The position numbers were made by a program, and so were the translations under genes. DNA of 37,513 nt from Ignavibacteria bacterium (GTDB taxonomy: Bacteria > Bacteroidota > Ignavibacteria > UBA10030 > SZUA-254), in NCBI GenBank assembly GCA_016178595.1, contig JACOSY010000017.1:1-37513 (forward strand). Reading direction: 5' to 3'. The first letter of the stretch is position 1. The number at the start of each line of letters is the position of its first letter. The notes beneath the pieces were generated by a model. The model made no database searches and was not told the DNA's origin. It was given only the letters and a program-made list of their open reading frames with translations. Below are positions 25,763 to 34,360 of the stretch, piece by piece.

Positions 25763-28165
25763 ATGAAAAAATTGTATACGCTGTTGTTCGTGGTCCTTTC
25801 ATACCTTCTCCAGTATCCAGTGCTTGCCGATTGGCCATGCAGAACAGATAGTGCCGTGCCGGTTTGCACAAGTTCAGGGAATCAGTGGAACGTGCATCTT
25901 GTCCCAGATGGTGCGAACGGCGCAATTCTGATTTGGCAAGATCGTCGCAACAGCACGGAAGATAAGGTGTACTGTCAGCGAGTTGACGGTTCCGGCAATT
26001 CTCTATGGACCCCCGGCGGGCTGCCACTTGCTACGACAACCGGCTATCAATACTATCCGCAAGCGATCTCCGATGGTGCCGGTGGACTATACTGTGTGTG
26101 GCAGGATAATCGATACGGTGTCGATTATGATATTTTTATCCAGCATACTTCTTCCGCGGGTGTTCCACTCTGGTTTTCCAATGGCACATTAGTCTGCAAT
26201 GCGTCCGGACATCAATATAATCCGCAACTCATCGCAGATGGACTCGGCGGTGTGATCGTTGTATGGCAAGACAAGCGTAACGGCAACTTCGATATTTATG
26301 CTCAACGCTATAATGCCGCTGGCCAGGCTTTGTGGCCAGGGAATGGGCAACCGGTTTGCGCCGGGGTTGGAGATCAGGTCGAACCAAAGCTGGTTACTGA
26401 CACGCAGGGCGGCGCCATCATCACATGGACCGACTACCGGGCGGGCACGGGCTTCGCGGATATCTATGCACAGCGGATGCTTGTGAATGGACAACGCGCG
26501 TGGAAAGTGGACGGTGTCCCCGTTTGCTTGGCAACAAACACACAATGGAACGTGCAACTCGTTGCCGACGGTCTTGGTGGCGTTATTGTTGTTTGGCAAG
26601 ATCGACGCGCCGGGACCTACGACAACATCTACGCCCAGAGACTTGATAATATCGGTCAGCCAAAATGGGCAGAGGATGGTCTCCCGCTTGGCGCAGTTCA
26701 AGGTGTGCAATACTACCCGCAAGTTGTACCCGTTGCGGGCGGCGACGCGATTGTCATCTGGCAAGATAATCGACGCGGATCAGACTATGACATCTATGGC
26801 CAGCACGTGACAAGGAATGGACAGTTGCTTTGGTTATCGACTGGTCAGCCCATTTGTACGGCGAGTGGCCACCAATACAATCCTCAAATTGTAGGTCAGG
26901 ATGGCTTCATTATCGTTACCTGGCAGGATCGTCGGACTCCGGACTACAATATTTATGCGCAGCGTTTGAACCTGGCCGGTGTGAATCAGTGGGACGCGAA
27001 TGGTGCTCCGGTTTCCACAACGAGCTATGATCAGTTCGCCCCGCAATTGGCATCCGATGGCATACTTGGTGCCATTATTGCGTGGCCCGACTATCATCTC
27101 AGTATCAATACGACAGACATCTATTCCCTCAGGATTGGGTCAAACGGCAAACCTGCCGGCGGTTGCTACCGATCCTTCACACAGGCAGGATTCAGTCTGA
27201 AATCGGTGAAAGTGTATAACCACTTCACGGGTGAGAAGAAGATGCCCACCGAGGGCAATGTTCGTGATTCCATTTTTGGTCGGGGCGCGTACACGAATGG
27301 GATTGTTCTCGGAGTCGAACGACTGGACGCACCCAGGTCGTATGCATGGGAGTATTTCACGAGACCGTACTACATCAGAAAAGCACTCCCGCAGAACGGT
27401 ACACCGAGACCGCTGAATCGTATCTTCGAACGCCCGCTCTATGGAATAATCAAGAACCCCAGCCTCTACCGCTACAATAATCGCTTGAGCGGTGAGTTAC
27501 TAACGCTGAAACTCAACATTGCGGCAAGCGACGTCGGGATTACGGATCCAGCTCTCGGCGAAATTGTTTTCAAAGACACGTTCAACACGTCGAACCCTCT
27601 CAACGGCAAGTCGCTGAGAGGAATCGCTTCCTTCGTCGATTCCACACTGACGTATTGGAAGCCATACATCGCCGATGCGACATTCTATCCCCTGATCAGC
27701 TACTGGTTGAGTAGAATTAATGCCGCGTTTGCCGCATCAATCGATACTATCAGTACCAACCCGTTGAAGCTGACAAATACGCGGGCACTCTTCTCCGTCC
27801 CGTTCCTGCTGACGAACTCCGCACCGCCGCCGTTCATCCCGTCATTCCAACCGGCCCCGGAAGTGGAGGAGCTTCCGTCGAAACTTGAACTTCTACAGAA
27901 TTATCCAAACCCGTTCAATCCGGTGACGACGATCGAGTTTACGCTGCCGGAGCCATCGAGGGTGACGCTAAAAGTCTTCAACATATTGGGGCAGGAAGTG
28001 GCTGTCCTTCTTGATGACGCGATAATGGATGATGGACGCCAGCTGGTCGACTTCGATGCTTCCAGATTATCGTCTGGCGTGTACTTTTATCAACTCTACG
28101 CCGAGGGCGTGTCGGGCAACAGCAAACCGAACTCCCTCGCAAAGAAAATGATACTCGTGAAGTAG
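25763..28165 (+). CDS. T9SS cargo with eight W-Q-D-x-R propeller repeats and module A
   Basis: This 800-residue protein has a signal peptide (M-K-K-L-Y-T-L-L-F, cleavage near L-A-D at residue about 23). Residues about 40-460 contain eight repeats of 50-56 residues, each with Q-x-x-P-Q near the start, V-x-W-Q-D-x-R, and D-I-Y-A-Q-R: a likely eight-bladed beta-propeller. Blades 1-4 and 5-8 match one-to-one, so the propeller arose by doubling a four-blade block. After it comes a region starting C-Y-R-S-F-T-Q with N-V-R-D-S-I-F (about 470-565), paralleled in the next gene (K-Y-R-T-L-I-Q, N-V-R-D-E-A-F). Module A is at about 567-690 (Y-N-N-R-L-S-G-E-L-L-T-L-K-L-N-I) and the T9SS sorting domain at about 707-800. 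I see no Shine-Dalgarno at ATG 25763. The gene follows the previous one by 74 nt. Function unknown; a binding propeller is the best guess. Confidence 0.88.
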   Translation: MKKLYTLLFVVLSYLLQYPVLADWPCRTDSAVPVCTSSGNQWNVHLVPDGANGAILIWQDRRNSTEDKVYCQRVDGSGNSLWTPGGLPLATTTGYQYYPQAISDGAGGLYCVWQDNRYGVDYDIFIQHTSSAGVPLWFSNGTLVCNASGHQYNPQLIADGLGGVIVVWQDKRNGNFDIYAQRYNAAGQALWPGNGQPVCAGVGDQVEPKLVTDTQGGAIITWTDYRAGTGFADIYAQRMLVNGQRAWKVDGVPVCLATNTQWNVQLVADGLGGVIVVWQDRRAGTYDNIYAQRLDNIGQPKWAEDGLPLGAVQGVQYYPQVVPVAGGDAIVIWQDNRRGSDYDIYGQHVTRNGQLLWLSTGQPICTASGHQYNPQIVGQDGFIIVTWQDRRTPDYNIYAQRLNLAGVNQWDANGAPVSTTSYDQFAPQLASDGILGAIIAWPDYHLSINTTDIYSLRIGSNGKPAGGCYRSFTQAGFSLKSVKVYNHFTGEKKMPTEGNVRDSIFGRGAYTNGIVLGVERLDAPRSYAWEYFTRPYYIRKALPQNGTPRPLNRIFERPLYGIIKNPSLYRYNNRLSGELLTLKLNIAASDVGITDPALGEIVFKDTFNTSNPLNGKSLRGIASFVDSTLTYWKPYIADATFYPLISYWLSRINAAFAASIDTISTNPLKLTNTRALFSVPFLLTNSAPPPFIPSFQPAPEVEELPSKLELLQNYPNPFNPVTTIEFTLPEPSRVTLKVFNILGQEVAVLLDDAIMDDGRQLVDFDASRLSSGVYFYQLYAEGVSGNSKPNSLAKKMILVK

Positions 28166-28201
28166 TTCTCTACAACTGTACTTATCCCATCAGGAGGGAA
28201 T

Positions 28202-30571
28202 ATGATTATTGCAAGAAGGTTTATACTCGTAGTGTTCGGTATCCTATCCATGCACAGTTTCCTCAGTGCACAACTCACGCGCCAGTGGGTGGCCCGCTTC
28301 AATGGCGGTATCAAGAATTCCAACAACGTCGCGACAGCTATGGCTGTGGATGGGTCGGGCAACATCATCGTGACCGGCTGGGTCACGAGGAAAACGACCG
28401 GCATTGATTTCGCCACCGTGAAGTATTCTCCAGACGGCGAGAAACTCCATGAAGCATTCTACGACAGCATGAAAGGCGTTGATAAAGCCTACGCGATTGC
28501 CGTTGATAGTGGGAAAAATGTTTACGTCACCGGCTCAAGTTTCGGTGGTGCCTCTGGTTTGGATTACGTAACAATCAAGTACGACAGCAACCTAACAACT
28601 CCACCACTCTGGGTCCGGAGATACAATGGAGCCGGAAATGGTGAGGACCAACCGTCTGCCATCGCTGTGAATGACTCGTTAAACGTGTACGTAACAGGAT
28701 GGAGCATGGGTTCCGGCACTAACTTCGACTATGCCACGCTCAAGTATGATTCGGCGGGCAATTTTATGTGGGAACGACGGTATAACGGTCCGGCGAACGG
28801 TGTCGATAGTGCACTCGCCATGGCATTACGAGGCACAAGCGATCTCTACGTCACTGGCGCGAGCGTCGATACAGGGTACGATTTTCTCACGATCAAATAT
28901 GGTGCTGCTGCCGGCGACACGCAGTGGATCAGACGTTACAATGGACCAGGAAATGGCAGCGATATTGCGCGTGCGATTGTATTGCGGAGTTCAACGGATG
29001 TATTCGTGACGGGGGGAAGCCAGGATTCAGCTAATGGTCTTCCTGCCGATTACGATTACGCGACCATCCGGTACGATGCCCCCACAGGCGATACGTTGTG
29101 GGTCTCGCGATACAACGGCACAGCGAATGGCGATGATCAGGCATATGCGATTGCGATTCAGAGCAATACCCGGGTCTATGTAACGGGCCGCAGTCTTCAG
29201 GTAGGTAGCTTCAACGATATTGTAACGGTCCGATATAACTTTGGTACCGGTAATGAAAACTGGGTATCGGCATACAATGGAACCGCAAACGATAACGACG
29301 GAGGAGTGGCGCTGTCCGGAGGCGGAAGCCCTTACGTGCTCGGACCGAGCGCAGGTGCGGGTGTTGGGGTGGACTACGCACTGATTCAATACAACGGATC
29401 GAACGGAAACGAAAACTTCAACGTCCGCTACAATGGTCCGGGTAACAGTGATGACATACCACATGCTGTTATTTCGTCTGGAGGCGGAGTCTACGTTACC
29501 GGCAGCAGTAAGGCAAGCGACAAAGGCTCGGATTTTCTTACCATTAAGTACGTTGATCCCGACAAAATGAAATACCGCACACTCATCCAGGACAGTCTCA
29601 TTGGCAAGGGTGTTAACCTGAAGTCATTGACGACAGTGCCGAACAGTGCAAATGTACGTGATGAGGCATTTGCGAAAGCCTATCCGAAGATCAAGAAAGG
29701 CTTTGCCGGATACCCCGGCGGATTGGTACTTGGCAACGCACGCCCCGATAGTGCGCTGAGCTACGGCTGGATACGTTTCGACAAAGGAAAGGCAATTGCG
29801 AATTTCGTGCCGCATACCGGTGCGTCGCGCGGTTTCGATACAACTCTGGATGGAAAACAATTTGTCGGTGAGAAAAAAAATCCCAAACTTGATAAATACA
29901 ACAACCATCTCGTCGGCGAGCTGCTCGCACTTCGCGTGAACATCGGCGCGAGCGATGCGGAAATTACGCCTCCGACTTTTGGTGATCTTACCTACAATCT
30001 CGATGATACCGTCAATGGCATTCCGCTCAAGGGAATGTCGCTTCGTACTATCGCGAGCCTCGCCGATAATTTCCTCACGTATTGGAAGAAATATCAGCCG
30101 GTGAACTGGGCACTGCTCGATTCGATCTTCAGCCGTGTCAATCGCTCGTTCACGGGTCCGCTGCGCGTCGTCAGCAAGCAGCCGTTTGTGGTGACTGGCG
30201 CCGTTCACATCGATAGCGTTTCGTTTCTCCAGCCAGCCACTGTCCCGCTTCAGGAGCCTCTGGCATTCGAACCTGGTTCGATCCTGGAGGACAAGCCGAG
30301 CGAGTATGCTCTGTTCCAGAATTACCCCAATCCCTTCAACCCGACGACAACGATTGAGTTTGAATTGCCCGAAGCCGCTCCTGTTTCCCTGATAGTGTAT
30401 GACATGCTTGGAAGGCAAGTGGCCGCCATCCTCGACAATGACATGCTCGATGAGGGAGCGCAGGAGATAACCTTCAACGCGAATGGACTTGCATCTGGCG
30501 TGTATTTTTATAGATTATTGGTGAACAACGGACAGTTCTCCGATATTCGTAAAATGGTGCTCTTGAAATGA
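28202..30571 (+). CDS. T9SS cargo with SBBP-type propeller repeats and module A
   Basis: This 789-residue protein has a signal peptide (cleavage near L-S-A-Q, residue about 23). Residues about 30-450 hold eight repeats of about 52-57 residues with V-Y-V-T-G-x-S, D-Y-x-T-I-K-Y-D and W-V-R-R-Y-N-G, the signature of SBBP (seven/eight-blade beta-propeller) proteins. The seventh repeat is degenerate (P-Y-V-L-G-P-S). Residues about 455-560 contain Y-R-T-L-I-Q, N-V-R-D-E-A-F and L-S-Y-G-W, homologous to the previous gene. Module A follows at about 562-680 (Y-N-N-H-L-V-G-E-L-L-A-L-R-V-N-I) and a T9SS sorting domain at 701-789 (N-Y-P-N-P-F-N-P, R-K-M-V-L-L-K). AGGAGGG (28192-28198) sits 3 nt before ATG 28202. 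With 36 nt to the upstream gene and a strong terminator downstream, it is probably the last gene of an 18471-30571 operon. Role unknown. Confidence 0.9.
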   Translation: MIIARRFILVVFGILSMHSFLSAQLTRQWVARFNGGIKNSNNVATAMAVDGSGNIIVTGWVTRKTTGIDFATVKYSPDGEKLHEAFYDSMKGVDKAYAIAVDSGKNVYVTGSSFGGASGLDYVTIKYDSNLTTPPLWVRRYNGAGNGEDQPSAIAVNDSLNVYVTGWSMGSGTNFDYATLKYDSAGNFMWERRYNGPANGVDSALAMALRGTSDLYVTGASVDTGYDFLTIKYGAAAGDTQWIRRYNGPGNGSDIARAIVLRSSTDVFVTGGSQDSANGLPADYDYATIRYDAPTGDTLWVSRYNGTANGDDQAYAIAIQSNTRVYVTGRSLQVGSFNDIVTVRYNFGTGNENWVSAYNGTANDNDGGVALSGGGSPYVLGPSAGAGVGVDYALIQYNGSNGNENFNVRYNGPGNSDDIPHAVISSGGGVYVTGSSKASDKGSDFLTIKYVDPDKMKYRTLIQDSLIGKGVNLKSLTTVPNSANVRDEAFAKAYPKIKKGFAGYPGGLVLGNARPDSALSYGWIRFDKGKAIANFVPHTGASRGFDTTLDGKQFVGEKKNPKLDKYNNHLVGELLALRVNIGASDAEITPPTFGDLTYNLDDTVNGIPLKGMSLRTIASLADNFLTYWKKYQPVNWALLDSIFSRVNRSFTGPLRVVSKQPFVVTGAVHIDSVSFLQPATVPLQEPLAFEPGSILEDKPSEYALFQNYPNPFNPTTTIEFELPEAAPVSLIVYDMLGRQVAAILDNDMLDEGAQEITFNANGLASGVYFYRLLVNNGQFSDIRKMVLLK

Positions 30572-30650
30572 GCGCTTCTACCGTCTCGGCGGAAGGAGGA
30601 ACAGAACGGATAACCGGAGTGTTACAGAATGTCTTTCATGGTTTCAATTC

Positions 30651-30723
30651 GTGTGGGTTCGGTCCCCACGTCGGTGTCAAGTCGCCTCCCCTTGATCCGA
30701 CAATCCGGACCCACACTTTTTTT
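30651..30723 (+). terminator. Intrinsic terminator ending the 18471-30571 gene run
   Basis: The 12-bp stem GTGTGGGTTCGG (30651-30662) and CCGGACCCACAC (30705-30716), with one G-U pair, is followed at once by seven Ts (30717-30723). It lies 80 nt after the stop and has all parts of a Rho-independent terminator, although its loop of 42 nt is long. Confidence 0.85.
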
Positions 30724-31085
30724 CCATCCGTAGCACTGGGTCATGGCTCTTTCCCTTACTCTGCTCCCGGCCCGACAGACACCATTTCCGGTTGCATCAC
30801 GCCATGAGGTTGTTGCCGCAGTCTTTGACCTTTAGACGCAAAAATTTTTGCTCTCAAGAATTAATGGTTTTTTAACAAAATAATGTTGATAATTATGAGG
30901 GCATTTTGTACATTTCGATGGTAGCGTAGTATCGCCACGCCACTACCGAATCTGCAGTATCTGTGCACGGGATGTAACGACATCCCTCACCCGTCAGCAC
31001 AATCGATGTTCAAGCGACTCAATCTCTTTCAACACAGTTACATGGGTTTGATGCGTACCATCTACTATCATATCAAGGAGTCCTC
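30724..31085 (+). other. Non-coding leader region of the 31086 gene
   Basis: No credible gene lies here. It contains a perfect 14-bp palindrome GCAAAAATTTTTGC (30838-30851), an AT-rich stretch, a candidate promoter (30886-30916) and about 165 nt of presumed 5' leader. AAGGAG (31075-31080) is 5 nt before the next start. Confidence 0.5.
30886..30916 (+). promoter_or_regulatory. Candidate Bacteroidota-type -33/-7 promoter
   Basis: TTG (30886-30888), a 20-nt spacer and TACATTTC (30909-30916) match the TTG / TAnnTTTG pattern of the Bacteroidota housekeeping sigma factor with one mismatch. It stands in an AT-rich stretch after a strong terminator and upstream of a gene with no other evident promoter. 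Confidence 0.4.
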
Positions 31086-34000
31086 ATGAAACGCTTGATC
31101 CTTCTTTCTCTCCTCTGTATGTTTGTCAACTCCCTGTATGCCGGAGAACCAAAGATGGTTCGTGTGTACAACACCATCACAAAGGCATGGGCAACGTATC
31201 CGTCGGTGAGCATCCACGATATCCAGTTCGTCTCGCAAAGCAATCTTAACTCGGCTGACAATTTCCAGAATTGCGTCTGCGCGCAGTCGAGTCTCCAAAT
31301 GTCACCGTACCTTGGCGACACAGTTGTGGTGCAAGGACTCGTGATTACACCACCCGCCAACCACGATAACAACTACAACGGCATCTCATACACGGCGTAC
31401 GGTTGGACACTACTGCTGCACGATCCTGCGCTGGTGAACACGAACGAATGGGCAGGCGTTCTTCTGCGTGTCAATACGCCTGATTCCTCGGATGCGAAGA
31501 ACCAGGGGTTCAACAGCATCGAAATCGGCGACATTGTTCAGGTTGTGGCGGTGGTTCAAGAGTTCCCGGGAGCCTCTGATGCAGGAGGTCCTGCGATGAA
31601 TAGCCTCACGCAATTGAGGCCAGTTGTTGGGTACCACTTCGATATTCAGAGCAACGGTAACGCTCTTCCTGTCCCGACGCCCGTGAGTGTCACCGACTTC
31701 TACGTTGGCGGCTATCCCGGAGGTCAGGTGAAGTATTCGACCGGCGAGAAATACGAGGGCGGCCTCGTGAAGTTTACCGACCTTGTTGTGAACAACTACG
31801 TGATCCCGGCACGCGGGACATTCAACATGCTGGATGGATCCGGTAATTCAATTTCCGACTACGATGGCTCCCATTATTTTACACTGGGAGATGGACAGGG
31901 TATTGCGGGCGATCCGTCGTACGCGTTGCCGCCGCTCAATTCCGTGGTCAATGTCATCAAAGGAGCGATCTGGACTTCATCCGGACAGGAGAACCCTCGC
32001 GGCTATCGTATCGTTCCTATCTATCCTGCAGGAATCGGTTACAACAACCCTGGCGGTGCAAGTGATCTCCAGCTCGGTACTGCGCTCCCCACACTCAATA
32101 CAGCTCGTCGCGTTCCTGTTGTTCCTACGCCAACCGATACGGTGTATGTAACAGCGCGCGTACGTCTGACGACGGGCGGCTACCCGATCTCTCGTGCAAT
32201 ATTACTAAGGAGCATCAATTATGGCCCGTGGGCCGGTGATACGATGGTCATGATCACGCCCGACTCGATCTACCAGTCGCTCATTCTGGATAACGAAGGT
32301 CAGCCGCTCACAGGCGGAACAAACGTCCGTTATTTCTACAAGGCGATTGACGACCATGGCAACGTAAACGTCCTTGCGAACGGCACGTCGGCGTATGGCC
32401 GCGATACGAGCAAAGGTTTCTTCTTCTACAATGTCCTGGACCATCCGATGACGATCCACGACGTGCAGTACACTCCGTACGTGAATGGACGTTCTGCCTA
32501 CGTTGGAGCGAGAGGAGTTACCATCTCCGGAGTTGTGACTGCCAGTGCAAACGATCTGCGGATCGATTCGATCAGCGGCGGTGCTCGCGCCTGGTTTATC
32601 CAGGATGGCAACGCACCCTGGAGCGGCATCTGGCTCCGGAAGAAATCGGCCGATACATCCCATGCTTTGAACGCACTCCTGCGCGGGGATAGCGTCACCG
32701 TCACCGGTGAGGTCGATGAAGAATTTGATGTCACGATTTTCCTCGATTCGCTACTGACCGTCAATGCGCATGACCGGCCGGTGCCGGAGCCTATTGTGCT
32801 CAAGACGAGATATTTCAAATTAGGAATTGCAAACGGCGATTCAATCGCCGAGCCGTATGAGGACATGCTTGTGCGATTTGAGAATGCATCGATTACAGAC
32901 TCTGTCCCCAACTTCAATGACCACCGTGAATACGCGATTACCGATACGTCCGGACAGTCGATGAAGGTTCGGTATGACGGCCTGAATGATTATTCCATTT
33001 TTCCTTCGGATACCACACTCGGTAAGACGATTGTCTTCGTCGGGGATAGTATCCCGTCGCTTACCGGCATCCTCTACAATGCGTTCAGCCGTTGGATCGT
33101 TGACCCGCGCCTGAACGACGATATCGTGCTTGGCGAGTTACACACATATAACGCAGGCTGGCAGATGGTCTCCGTCGCGCAGAAGCAGGTGCCGATCGCC
33201 AATTACGACGTCACCTATCTCTTTCCGGGCATGACCGCCTTCAGTTATAGCGGCGCGTACAACGTTGCGTCCTCAATGTATCCGCGCAGCGGGTACTGGA
33301 TCCAATTCCCGGTCCCGAGCGGCAGCAGAACGTTCCGCCAGCACGGGTTGAAGGTTACGAACGATACCATCCCGCTCGACATCGGATGGAATCTCGTCGG
33401 TTCGCTCGCCAATCCCCTCTCGACCGGCAGCATCACGCTGTACCCTGCGGGGAATCATCTCTCCAACTTCTTCGGATTCTCCGGCGGGTACTCTCCGACG
33501 ACCACACTCCAGCCGCGCCAGGGATACTGGGTGAAGTCCGACTCGGTCGGTTATTACGTTGCCTCCGCGCCGTCCGCAGTCCCGAAAGCGCCTGAGCTCA
33601 ATCCTCACGATGCATTCAACTGGATTGCAATCACCGATAAAGATGGCAACACGCAGTCGCTCTTCTTCGTGGAAGATAAGGAAGGAAGGATTGCGCTGCG
33701 CGACTACGAGATGCCGCCGATGTTCCCACAGCAGGGATTCGTCGTACGGTACAGCTCCGGCAGAGTCCTTGAGATCTACGGTGCGAATGTTGGCGAGGGG
33801 AAAGAGTATGCGATCGACGTGAACGTGGTGAAGGGTCCCTTCACGGTAAGCTGGGCGATCAATAACAAGGAAGCGAAACGGTACACACTCGTTGACGCCG
33901 CATCCGGCAGGACGATCAACCTCGTCGGCACGGGGAGCGCGAGCGGACTGAAATCCGGTGCGCGCAAGATGTCGCTCCAGGTTAACCAGGGCGTTGCGTT

Positions 34001-34307
34001 GCCGCGCGAGTTCTCGCTCAGCCAGAATTATCCGAACCCGTTCAACCCCTCGACGCGTGTCGAGGTCGGGTTGCCCGATCAGGCGCGCTTGCAGGTTGCG
34101 GTCTATAATATTCTCGGACAGAAAGTCGCCACGCTTGTCGACGAGGTGCGCGACGCAGGTTTCCACACGCTGGTGTGGAACGGCACGACCGATAACGGCC
34201 TTGCCGTCAGCAGCGGCGTGTATTTCATCCGCATGAATGCCCAGCAGGTCGATGGGTCGTCGAAAGGCACCTTTACCGGCATCCGCAAGATGCTGTTGAT
34301 GAAATAA
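31086..34307 (+). CDS. T9SS cargo with two OB-fold-like regions and module B
   Basis: This 1073-residue protein starts at ATG 31086 behind AAGGAG; the signal peptide ends near L-Y-A-G (residue about 20). Residues about 25-320 form a first OB-fold-like region (I-H-D-I-Q-F-V, G-D-T-V-V-V-Q-G-L-V, G-D-I-V-Q-V-V-A-V-V). Residues about 325-455 look Ig-like. Residues about 458-680 form a second OB-like region (I-H-D-V-Q-Y-T, G-V-T-I-S-G-V-V-T, W-F-I-Q-D-G-N, G-D-S-V-T-V-T-G-E-V, E-P-Y-E-D-M-L-V-R). The second resembles the OB fold of the PLD-containing cargo (Y-I-Q-D-A-T-G-G-I, E-Q-Y-E-G-R-L-V-R). Module B spans about 687-975 and the sorting domain about 978-1073 (W-N-G-T, S-G-V-Y-F-I-R-M, R-K-M-L-L-M-K). 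OB folds of this type accompany secreted nucleases, but no catalytic domain is seen here; nucleic-acid or sugar binding is possible. Probably monocistronic, between a terminator and a 3' hairpin. Confidence 0.88.
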   Translation: MKRLILLSLLCMFVNSLYAGEPKMVRVYNTITKAWATYPSVSIHDIQFVSQSNLNSADNFQNCVCAQSSLQMSPYLGDTVVVQGLVITPPANHDNNYNGISYTAYGWTLLLHDPALVNTNEWAGVLLRVNTPDSSDAKNQGFNSIEIGDIVQVVAVVQEFPGASDAGGPAMNSLTQLRPVVGYHFDIQSNGNALPVPTPVSVTDFYVGGYPGGQVKYSTGEKYEGGLVKFTDLVVNNYVIPARGTFNMLDGSGNSISDYDGSHYFTLGDGQGIAGDPSYALPPLNSVVNVIKGAIWTSSGQENPRGYRIVPIYPAGIGYNNPGGASDLQLGTALPTLNTARRVPVVPTPTDTVYVTARVRLTTGGYPISRAILLRSINYGPWAGDTMVMITPDSIYQSLILDNEGQPLTGGTNVRYFYKAIDDHGNVNVLANGTSAYGRDTSKGFFFYNVLDHPMTIHDVQYTPYVNGRSAYVGARGVTISGVVTASANDLRIDSISGGARAWFIQDGNAPWSGIWLRKKSADTSHALNALLRGDSVTVTGEVDEEFDVTIFLDSLLTVNAHDRPVPEPIVLKTRYFKLGIANGDSIAEPYEDMLVRFENASITDSVPNFNDHREYAITDTSGQSMKVRYDGLNDYSIFPSDTTLGKTIVFVGDSIPSLTGILYNAFSRWIVDPRLNDDIVLGELHTYNAGWQMVSVAQKQVPIANYDVTYLFPGMTAFSYSGAYNVASSMYPRSGYWIQFPVPSGSRTFRQHGLKVTNDTIPLDIGWNLVGSLANPLSTGSITLYPAGNHLSNFFGFSGGYSPTTTLQPRQGYWVKSDSVGYYVASAPSAVPKAPELNPHDAFNWIAITDKDGNTQSLFFVEDKEGRIALRDYEMPPMFPQQGFVVRYSSGRVLEIYGANVGEGKEYAIDVNVVKGPFTVSWAINNKEAKRYTLVDAASGRTINLVGTGSASGLKSGARKMSLQVNQGVALPREFSLSQNYPNPFNPSTRVEVGLPDQARLQVAVYNILGQKVATLVDEVRDAGFHTLVWNGTTDNGLAVSSGVYFIRMNAQQVDGSSKGTFTGIRKMLLMK

Positions 34308-34314
34308 CGGTTAA

Positions 34315-34360
34315 GTGCGACGCACGTTACGAAGTTACAGTTAAGACACGTGCGTCGCAC
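34315..34360 (+). terminator. Hairpin after the 31086-34307 gene
   Basis: A perfect 13-bp inverted repeat (GTGCGACGCACGT 34315-34327, ACGTGCGTCGCAC 34348-34360) with a 20-nt loop starts 8 nt after the stop codon. It has the same stem and loop lengths as the hairpin at 195-240. Each arm is itself nearly palindromic. No T-run follows. Confidence 0.55.

Noticed and set aside
30568-30807. 79-codon + frame overlapping the 28202 gene's stop by ATGA
   Set aside because: It runs straight through the strong terminator at 30651-30723 and has low-complexity, unrecognisable content.
33273-34166. Long open frame on the - strand (297 codons)
   Set aside because: It is fully antisense to module B and the sorting domain of the 31086 gene, with Arg-rich composition typical of a shadow frame.
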